In this document: positions 9,017 to 14,888 of the stretch, one piece after another
Position numbering within the stretch: the stretch's first letter is position 1
Layout of the letters: every line of letters begins with the position of its first letter
Source: Cylindrotheca closterium
Lineage: Eukaryota > Bacillariophyta > Bacillariophyceae > Bacillariales > Bacillariaceae
DNA length: 14,888 bases
Direction: 5' to 3'
Assembly (NCBI GenBank): GCA_933822405.4
Contig: CAKOGP040001883.1
Location: 1 to 14,888, forward strand
Notes under the pieces: model-generated
What the model was told of the DNA's origin: nothing
The model's database searches: none
Seen by the model: only the letters and a program-made list of their open reading frames with translations
Position numbers and translations under genes: made by a program

Positions 9017-9141
9017 AACTGTGTAGAGAGTTTTTGGGATGTCCAAAAGCATGAATTTGCTTTGGCCATTCAAAAACTCTTATCCCAACTAAAGCAAGTT
9101 TTATTAACGACTTTAAGGTTCATAGTATTAGGACTACGTTA
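8878..9141 (+). repeat. 3' LTR
   Basis: Same length as the 5' LTR, with seven differences (8921, 8932, 8946, 8996, 8999, 9045, 9072). Its first part is coding in the pol frame, ending with a TAA at 9014-9016. A purine-rich stretch at about 8847-8876 just upstream could serve as polypurine tract. A short hairpin, AAAGCA/TGCTTT, lies at about 9046-9063. Confidence 0.88.
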
Positions 9142-9223
9142 TATCCGATTGCATATGCTGATAAAAATAGATCATTGTCATGCTGTTTGTTGAAGCAAGG
9201 TATCAACTAAAACTTGAAGAAAT

Positions 9224-9466
9224 TCAAAACAAGTTCCAATTTTCAATCGAATTTTCCTGGGTTGGACCAACGATTTGTGATAAGTTGATGTGCTGATGTA
9301 GTCCCTTTATAGTCAAAGCTGTTGTCGGAGAAACATTGAGATGAAGACGTAGCGCGTCAGCCCTCCAGCTCAATGTTTCTCCGAAACCATAGTGACCCGG
9401 CAGAACAATGATTTTTGTCAATGCTCGGAGAGCGGACAGACTTCTCAAGTCATTTTCAAAATCCAT
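9224..9466 (-). CDS. hypothetical 80-residue protein
   Basis: An ATG-started minus-strand frame of 80 codons that I do not recognise. It opens MDFENDLRSLSALRALTKII, then LPGHYGFGETLSWRADAL, with no clear domain. Its middle coincides with the 15-bp perfect foldback at 9326-9383, so its open state may be accidental. It lies 83 bp beyond the 3' LTR. It could be an upstream part of the interrupted minus-strand gene on the other side of the retrotransposon, but no frame or motif shows this. Confidence 0.22.
   Translation of the reverse strand: MDFENDLRSLSALRALTKIIVLPGHYGFGETLSWRADALRLHLNVSPTTALTIKGLHQHINLSQIVGPTQENSIENWNLF
9326..9383. repeat. 15-bp perfect inverted repeat with 28-nt loop
   Basis: CGGAGAAACATTGAG at 9326-9340 pairs exactly with CTCAATGTTTCTCCG at 9369-9383. 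Inside the loop GACG (about 9346-9349) can pair with CGTC (about 9355-9358). It could be a structured RNA or a small foldback remnant. Confidence 0.7.
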
Positions 9467-9547
9467 GTGATCACGCGGGATAAGAAGATTAAATCATACT
9501 TAAGAGCAAAAGCTGATGATGACCAATTATGATTGGTTCAAACAGAA

Positions 9548-10280
9548 ACGATGAGAAGCAACCAAAGCGATGAGAAGCGACCATAACACGATCAGAAGTG
9601 AGCAAAAATATAAGGTTTCTGCTCGTTCCGAATGGAAATTACTTGTTCCGAATGGAAATTACTCGTTCCGAATGGAAATTACTCGTTTCCCAAAGCGATG
9701 AGAAGCGACCAAAGCGATGAGAAGCGACCAAAAGTGAGCAGTTTTTTTGGGGGCTGAATCATCTTGGGGCATTTTTTCACAGCTGGGACTTTGGCAAAAC
9801 AGACTTACTGAAAAAATCTCAAAACAAATAATACCGGTATCCATCAACGACACAAAAGACAATATGAAGTTTTGTGAGCATTATTGTTGACACTCACAAT
9901 CTCCTCTCCAATCCTTTCTGGTATTGCTCTGCGTCTCAAGCCAAGACTTGGTTGATTGGGGATATAACATTGCAGATCTCCTCTCCAATCCTTTCCCGTA
10001 TTGCTCTACGTCTCAATCCAAGACTTGGTTGATTGGGGATAAAACATCACAAATGAAGATCATGGGGGTAGGACTGAACAGTCCAGGGGATATTTTTGTG
10101 GGACTTCCAGAAACCATGAGAAGCCACCAAAATAATGAGAAGCCACCAAAACAAGAAATAAGTCACATTGCAAAGCGAGTATTCTTTATTCAGAACGAGT
10201 AATTTCTATTCGGAACCAGTAAGTTTTATTCGGAACGAGTAAGTTTTACTTGGAACGAGTAATTTTTATTTGGAACGAGT
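9548..10280. repeat. composite repeat block: 20-bp inverted arrays and 19-bp direct repeats
   Basis: Left array: ACTCGTTCCGAATGGAAATT-type units at 9621-9640, 9641-9660 and 9661-9680, with a half unit to 9690. Right array: the reverse complement type, ending GGAACGAGTA, in five units of 20 bp from 10181 to 10280. Next to them is a 19-bp unit, CAAAGCGATGAGAAGCGAC (9691-9709 and 9710-9728), with earlier relatives at about 9548-9600 and same-direction relatives at 10116 and 10135 (ATGAGAAGCCACCAAAA). No coding sequence is needed to explain the block. Confidence 0.8.
9899..10052. repeat. 77-bp tandem duplication
   Basis: Copy one is 9899-9975 and copy two 9976-10052. Both begin ATCTCCTCTCCAATCCTTTC and share CCAAGACTTGGTTGATTGGG. 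They differ at about six sites in the first 70 bp. Confidence 0.82.
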
Positions 10281-10660
10281 AACTTTATAGAAGTAATGAG
10301 TCGCGACCTGAAATCAGTTTTTCCATCATTATGCCAGTTGTGCCGCTGAATAAACTAATAATGACTAAAGATTTGAAAAAATGTCTCTTTTGGTTCTAAA
10401 CTATTTATGAATGACAAGATGTTCTTCTATATGAGAAATGACTTCTTCGTTATTTAGTCATCTTGCAAGAAGGAACCACAAGGAATTCATCTATCTGCCG
10501 GGTGTTCCAGTCTGACACAACAGGTTGCGTCAGTTTAACGCCAATTTCGCGTCAACTGATGCGGGTTGCGTCAATTTAACACTGGCCTGCGTGTCTTCGA
10601 CGCGGGACAATACCCGCATACTGGTATCAGTTCCAAAAAATGCTAGGTTTTGCACGAAGG
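10281..10660. other. gene-free, hairpin-containing stretch
   Basis: No gene seen. GGTTGCGTCAGTTTAAC (about 10523) recurs as GGTTGCGTCAATTTAAC (about 10564). GCGTCAGTTTAACGC can fold on GCGTCAACTGATGC with one bulge and one G-T pair. GCGGG and CCCGC around 10602-10618 form another stem. Confidence 0.45.
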
Positions 10661-10662
10661 GC

Positions 10663-10740
10663 AAAGTTTCATGAAGTTGAAAGGGGTTTGGGGCAAAGCC
10701 CCGTACCTTTTCTACCGAGGAGAACCAACTTTCATGAAAC
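10663..10740. repeat. long imperfect hairpin
   Basis: GTTTCATGAAGTTG (10666-10679) pairs with CAACTTTCATGAAAC (10726-10740) with one bulge. Inside, AAAGG (10680-10684) pairs with CCTTT (10706-10710), and GGGGC (10690-10694) with GCCCC (10698-10702) around an AAA loop. A small foldback element or structured RNA would fit. Confidence 0.6.
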
Positions 10741-11208
10741 CTCTTGTGATGGATCGACGGTTGATGCCAGACCGGCCATCTAATATTTCAACTTGCACAC
10801 AAACTGAGCCTTTGTCATTGGACTCAACCAGGCTGCAGCAGTGCATTTGCGACCTTGCCCATGACATCCAAAGCCATTGCCAAGGTTCCAAGACTAGGAC
10901 TGTTAGAATAAAGCAAAATGTGCTCTTTCGTGAGTGCCTGTAGCGCTCAGAACAAACTCTCTGCAATCTAAATTCGTAATTGACTGTACAATTCTTTCAT
11001 GACAATAGTTCTCCTGTGTCTAGGTATACTCTGAGTGAAATTGTTCCTATTTGATTAACCAATTGGGAATCAGGGGGGGTAGCCCCGTCCGGACCGGACA
11101 GGGCTATCCCCAATTTCAGGGATACAAAATAAATGTACCACACACTTGTAGACGTAAATGTTCAACATCATCAAGTTTTTTGTCCTGATCGAGCAAAAGT
11201 GCCTAGTT
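10741..11208. other. gene-free stretch between hairpins
   Basis: I see no supported gene. The weak plus frame 10650-10943 starts inside the hairpin upstream and has no recognisable domain. The GC-rich hairpin at about 11073-11112 is listed separately. Confidence 0.4.
11073..11112. repeat. GC-rich hairpin GGGGTAGCCCC / GGGCTATCCCC
   Basis: GGGGTAGCCCCGTCCGG (11076-11092) pairs almost fully with CCGGACAGGGCTATCCCC (11094-11111) across a single-base centre. AATTGGGA outside on the left and CCCCAATT on the right extend the symmetry. A related hairpin is at 13106-13143. Confidence 0.7.
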
Positions 11209-11864
11209 CTAGCCATCAAATGCCTTCACCACCAGACTGAAGCTACAAATTAGATCTGAACTACCCAATTCTCCATAAGGAATAACAATCTTTGGATTGG
11301 AGCTTTCAATGGACCAATTTTGGACTTTGCAAAAGGGACGGCGCTCCAGAAAATATATCAGTCTCAAGCATGATGGGGCTCTTGTTGACACCCATTGGAA
11401 ATGAGACAATGTGGCTCCTGTGATACTGATGAGTTTTGTTGTGTTCCCTTTCCTATTATTGGGGAATAAAACCCCAAAGCTCGCTTCATTTTGGAGCAGG
11501 ATGAAATGCACTGATTTCATCACAATTTGCATCCAACACGAGCGATTCATAATGTGTGCGATAGATGCAGATTCAAGCACAGAGCACACTCCCTCCGCTC
11601 ATCATGCATACTTAATCTCTTAGGATAGTGGGTTGGAAGGATGATATAAGATGGGACTACTCCCAAATGCTCCCTCTCGTGGATGAGTGGATTCAAAATG
11701 TGCTTAATCAGATGTTGCTTCATCTGCAGGAGGTTTGTCGCACTTTCACCATCCAATGTATTGGGACAAGGAATAGGGATATCTAAATAGTAAAAATATT
11801 TATCATGCAGCAACGGCTGGGCTATGGGTCCGAGTCTAGGAGGCCATGGAGCCGAATTTTGCAC
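11209..11864 (-). pseudogene. unrecognised broken minus-strand reading frames
   Basis: Two overlapping minus-strand frames, 11864-11547 (about 105 codons; motifs HDKYFYYLDIPIPCP, LQMKQHLIKHILNPL) and 11589-11209 (about 126 codons; LFPNNRKGNTTKLISITGA, VIPYGELGSSDLI). The hand-over between them and the presence of further open pieces upstream on the same strand suggest one decayed gene. I do not recognise the family. It may be another transposable-element protein, or chance open frames in AT-rich DNA. Confidence 0.28.
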
Positions 11865-12540
11865 AACAGATGCTTCATATTAGAATGGTCAACTTCAGCC
11901 ATTTGATTCTTGCATAAGGAGCCAAAATAACCTCTATCTAATGTATTTAGACCTATTGCAATCCAGATGCGCCAATTTCACTTTCCAGCAAGTGCATCGT
12001 CGGCATCCAAAGTCATAGTGTATACTGGCTTGTGCTCTTTCAGCTTTGGTGACTCGGACGTCAAAGCCAATGCAACAAGATGCTACAATCAAAGTTCCAC
12101 CCCATCTCAGTCTTTTTACAGGTATTTACCCTTCTCAAAATCTATTGGTCGGTGTATTTAAGGATTTTGGCTAGTGCCTGATCATTTGCAAATGCCTGAT
12201 ATGTGTTTGGCCAAATTTGTATTCGCAACAACATACTCATAGGCAGTCCTTTGCTTTCTATCGCCGAGTCTCTTCCAAGTATATCATCATCTCAAATTAC
12301 TAGTATATTCTAGGAGAAATGGGTACCTCATAGCACTTGCATGCCTCCTCCAATTATGGAGAGCCAAATGATGGCTCACTGTATTCAACAAAATAGACAG
12401 TTCCTCGTTGAAGGACCCCACCACCCAGCTCACCAATCCACTTTAGGAGTTCTGAACCAACCTATCCAAAGTCTGGTGCATTCCTCAACATTTCATCACT
12501 TAGCTGTGTACATTTTCATTTTATGCAACACACTGTAGTG
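11865..12540 (-). pseudogene. short minus-strand coding-like pieces, unidentified
   Basis: Several open pieces without starts lie between the larger frames: 12291-12142 (49 codons; LGRDSAIESKGLPMSMLLRI, WPNTYQAFANDQALAKIL), a piece from about 12110 to 11930 (RWGGTLIVASCCIGFDVRV), and one at about 12459-12351 (ELLKWIGELGGGVLQRG). They have a protein-like feel but lie in different frames and end in stops. They may belong with the neighbouring minus-strand frames as one degraded gene; this is inference. Confidence 0.2.
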
Positions 12541-12543
12541 GTT

Positions 12544-13008
12544 TCATAATTGTTGCGGATAATACTGGAAACGTTTCCTAGCAATGCTGTAGTGTTGGAG
12601 CTGAAAGCTCAACAATCTCATCTGCTTATCTTGAAAAGCAAGTAGTTTCCAGCTCAAAGATAATATGGGAGGGATTTGAAGTTGCCACAGTTTGATTGTT
12701 GCCTTGACGTCATCATGGAATGTTGACTTGACTTTTTCCTTGGAAGTTTGGCAGCAAGTTTTGGGCATTTTGAAAAATTCTTTGTGCACCCGATCTTCAC
12801 ACATATACTGCATTTGGGAAAATTGTTTGGTTCCCTCTTGGGTTGCATTGGTGCAAATTTGAAGTGTGCGGAGGTTGTTGTTGATGAGCATTGGTCGACG
12901 GACCAAGCGTGCACGATTTTTGGCAGGGCGTTGAATTTTGGTCATTTTGGTCAAAATGAAAAATTGGCACAGCTTCGGCCAGTCATCATCACTGCCAACA
13001 ATATTCAA
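12544..13008 (-). CDS. hypothetical protein, possibly a decayed transposon gene
   Basis: A 154-codon minus-strand frame ending at 12544. It is rich in basic and polar residues (KMTKIQRPAKNRARLVRRP near the start, then cysteines in EDRVHKEFFKMPKTCCQ). I recognise no domain. It may be the upstream part of the broken minus-strand pieces at 11209-12540. A competing plus-strand frame (12748-13014) overlaps it, so coding status is uncertain. Confidence 0.28.
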   Translation of the reverse strand: MNIVGSDDDWPKLCQFFILTKMTKIQRPAKNRARLVRRPMLINNNLRTLQICTNATQEGTKQFSQMQYMCEDRVHKEFFKMPKTCCQTSKEKVKSTFHDDVKATIKLWQLQIPPILSLSWKLLAFQDKQMRLLSFQLQHYSIARKRFQYYPQQL

Positions 13009-13292
13009 GGATAATCTAGTAGATAACTAAGAGAATATATATTCAAAGCTGCATTGGTAAATTTGACTTTTATCATAGTCATCTCATTGCTTGAAGTTGA
13101 AGTATGGGGGGGGGGATAGCCCCTAGGGGGCTACCTGACCCCCGATCTGTTAATATTTGGCTTGAATTTTTTGAAGATGTATTCTAACGAGATACTCGGA
13201 GAATGGGGAATGGCTTAAAGAGTAAATGGAAAGTGTAAAAAGGCACTGAAGGGAAAATGCATTATACAAGATTGAACTATGTCTGCTTGGAG
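13009..13292. other. gene-free stretch with G-run hairpin
   Basis: No gene seen. Ten G at 13106-13115 open a hairpin, listed separately. The remainder is AT-rich spacer up to the candidate LTR of the second copia element. Confidence 0.45.
13106..13143. repeat. GC-rich hairpin with ten-G run
   Basis: GGATAGCCCC pairs with GGGGGCTACC around a TA centre, and the G run can pair with CCCCC at 13139-13143. The same TAGCCCC / GGGGCTA core is present at 11076-11111, which suggests members of one repeat family. Confidence 0.6.
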
Positions 13293-13463
13293 TGTTGATG
13301 AGAGCAAATGGCTACCAATACATAAGGAGAAGTGAGTTGAATGCAGTCATAGCAAGTTACCGGAAACTGTGTATGACTGAGAAGTACAAATAGAAAGTAG
13401 AAAAATGACTTCTAGCTCACAATTGCAAGACCGATAGATTTTACTTCTAGGGAGATTCCAACA
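13293..13463 (+). repeat. candidate 5' LTR of a second copia element
   Basis: Starts TGTTGATG and ends GATTCCAACA, so TGTTG and CAACA form a 5-bp inverted pair as LTR ends do. It lies 184 bp upstream of the gag start, a sensible leader length. There is no second copy in the window to prove it, and I see no clear tRNA primer site directly after it. Confidence 0.3.
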
Positions 13464-13647
13464 CGTTTTGAAACGTCAGATCTGAATTCCAAGAGAAGTT
13501 TGGTTATCAGTAAGAACAATAAGAGAAAGAGGTGTCTTATCGCAGGCTAGAAGAGAGAGCTGAAATTGATAACGACCGAGATATTGCAATTGTCAAGAGA
13601 AAGAGAGAGAGAAGATACGAGAGAAAGTAACAAAAGAAGAGAACAAG

Positions 13648-14646
13648 ATGAGTGAATACGAAGAAAGAACTCCACGATTCCAATTCAGTGGAGAACCTGA
13701 AGACTATGATACTTTTGGATTGAAGTATGTAGCAAGAGCTAGCATCAAAAGATTTGATGGAGTAATCACAGGAGAAGTGACTCTACAAACCAAACCAGAG
13801 ATGGATGCTGAAACCGACACAGCGAAGATCAAGGAAGACGAGGAGATCAGCGAGATGAACATCAAGGCCTTCAGTGACTTGTAGATCAGCATGAACACTG
13901 ACACGGCAGAGGGAAAGGTCGCTTTCAATTTGGTAGCGGGAAGCAGAGATAAAGTCAACTACCCAAAAGGAAACGCGAAAGAAGCATGGGACAAGTTGAA
14001 GGATGGGTATGAGCCAAAGACGATCACCTTGTACATCAAGATGAAGAGCAAGCTAAACAAGTGTCACCTTGAGAAGTTTGCTAATCCAGCTTCATGGATC
14101 ACCGAAATCAGCAAGATCTGTGTTTGTTTGGAAGAGATGAAGCACCCAGTAAGTGAAGAGGACCAATTCATTCACATCATTGGAAGTTTGCCTTTGAAGT
14201 ACAGACAAGAGCAAAAGGACTTTGAGAAAATGATGAAAGCGAACACACTCACCATTAAGTACATCAAGGAAGAACTGAATTCTGCACATGAGGACTTCGC
14301 CAACGCAACAGAAGGAGACGACAACGACGAAGACAATGAAGACAAAGATGTCGCTTTGGTTACTGGTCAATTCAAAGGCACTTGCAACAACTGTGGAAAG
14401 TATGGACACAAGAAGCTAAATTGCCCTGAACTAACACCAGCAACTCGACAAGGAGGCGACAGGAACCCGAACAACAGTGGCCAAAACAACACAATGGGGG
14501 TGGACAAGGACCTTTCCTTGGAACCTGTTTCCATTGTGGTATCAGAGGCCATAATAATAATAACTGAGACATTAATCATTAATATGCTACTCTATGGGCA
14601 TCCGATTGCCGGTGAAATATTTGGCTGTAAAGGTCAAGTACTGTGA
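13648..14646 (+). pseudogene. gag: copia gag (UBN2-type) with zinc knuckles, broken
   Basis: Capsid-type polyprotein of a Ty1/copia element. ATG at 13648 follows a purine-rich leader. The frame runs 78 codons to a TAG at 13882-13884 and continues in the same frame, with the copia gag core from STDTA-like NTDTAEGKVAFNLVAG, then AWDKLKDGYEP and IIGSLPLKYRQ. An acidic tract (GDDNDEDNEDKD) precedes the first zinc knuckle, CNNCGKYGHKKLNC (14383-14424, CX2CX4HX4C). A frame change around the G run at about 14494-14500 is needed to read the second knuckle, CFHCGIRGHNNNN, at 14526-14567. There the final cysteine codon has become TGA. The other frame stays open to 14646. No protease or integrase follows, so the element is truncated as well as broken. 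Confidence 0.82.
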
Positions 14647-14888
14647 AGCGGTGAGTCAACAACAAGTTTGAACCATTTGAGGCATCTGTATTTTTGAACA
14701 GAAGGTGCTCAAGTCTCCCAAAGGGTTAAAGACTTCTCCCGCGACGTGGCGGGGTGAATTTGGGGCATGTAAGGTCCCGCAAAAAGTTGGTCAGGGTCCA
14801 GGGGAGAAAATAGTCCGCAGACTGCGGCGTTGTGCTTTCATGGAGCGACGGAAATCTCTGCGTTCCTGACAAAGCAACTTAAGCCACT
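14568..14888. other. unidentified DNA after the truncated gag
   Basis: No retroelement protease is visible in any frame I checked. It is GC-richer than the rest, with GCGACGTGGCGGGG at about 14742 and an odd palindrome CCGCAGACTGCGG at about 14816-14828. It may be the start of unrelated genomic sequence or another repeat. Confidence 0.35.

Larger units (their letters stand above)
6145..9141 (+). mobile_element. non-autonomous Ty1/copia (CoDi-like) LTR retrotransposon
   Basis: Two direct 264-bp LTRs (6145-6408 and 8878-9141) flank a 2,469-bp inside. The inside encodes, in order, a short coiled-coil frame, an acidic and then basic linker, reverse transcriptase and RNase H, all on the plus strand. 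That order is copia, and WYVDDNKISH with ALYGC and DNQSAMK match diatom copia elements as I know them. Gag zinc knuckles, protease DTG and integrase (HHCC, DDE) are not found, and the element is about half the length usual for the group. No perfect target duplication is seen (GAATC left, TATCC right). Multiple frameshifts make it inactive. Confidence 0.85.

Noticed and set aside
9924..10202. A 92-codon plus-strand frame
   Set aside because: It is generated by the 77-bp tandem duplication and the 19/20-bp repeats; no domain is seen.
9621..10280. Possible CRISPR array from 20-bp periodic repeats
   Set aside because: The units are head to tail without spacers, imperfect, and inverted between the two sides, in what appears to be a eukaryotic genome.
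10650..10943. A 97-codon plus-strand frame
   Set aside because: It starts inside a strong hairpin and has no recognisable motif.
12748..13014. A plus-strand 88-codon frame opposite the hypothetical minus-strand gene
   Set aside because: No domain seen, and the minus-strand frame is longer and continues as similar pieces on the same strand; neither is certain.

Overview
This window looks like a transposon graveyard from the nuclear genome of a diatom or close stramenopile relative. The reason is two Ty1/copia-type retroelement remnants. One carries a reverse transcriptase with the WYVDDNKISH active-site block that I associate with diatom copia (CoDi) elements. The other is a copia gag with CCHC zinc knuckles. 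I see no intact housekeeping gene, rRNA, tRNA or CRISPR array. Almost every long reading frame is broken by stops or frameshifts.

Layout. 1-1100: a plus-strand frame built from three 58-codon (174-bp) tandem repeats, family unknown. 1104-1750: no convincing gene. 1751-6107 (minus strand): a long decayed transposase-like gene carrying one in-frame TGA and at least five frame changes. It is split by a 623-bp MITE-like element (5067-5689) packed with the palindrome CCCACAACTAGTTGTGGG. Removing that element plus one 3-bp target duplication rejoins the host reading frame.

6145-9141: a short LTR retrotransposon with two 264-bp LTRs that differ at only 7 sites. Six of those are G/A differences at CpG. 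It keeps reverse transcriptase and RNase H remnants in several frames, but gag, protease and integrase are missing, so it is non-autonomous and decayed.

9142-10290: no clear gene. It holds a 15-bp perfect foldback, a composite repeat block (a 20-bp unit in inverted arrays around 19-bp direct repeats) and a 77-bp tandem duplication. 10290-13010: hairpin-rich DNA and weak, broken minus-strand frames I cannot identify.

13293-14567: the 5' part of a second copia element, with a candidate LTR, a leader and a gag whose frame is broken by a TAG, a frameshift and a TGA that replaces the last cysteine of the second zinc knuckle. Its protease and pol do not follow, and 14568-14888 is unidentified GC-richer DNA.

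The genes do not form a pathway. The logic is nested insertion: a transposase-like gene hit by a small element, an LTR element next to it, and a second copia remnant further on. All family names come from recognising motifs by eye; no database search was possible.
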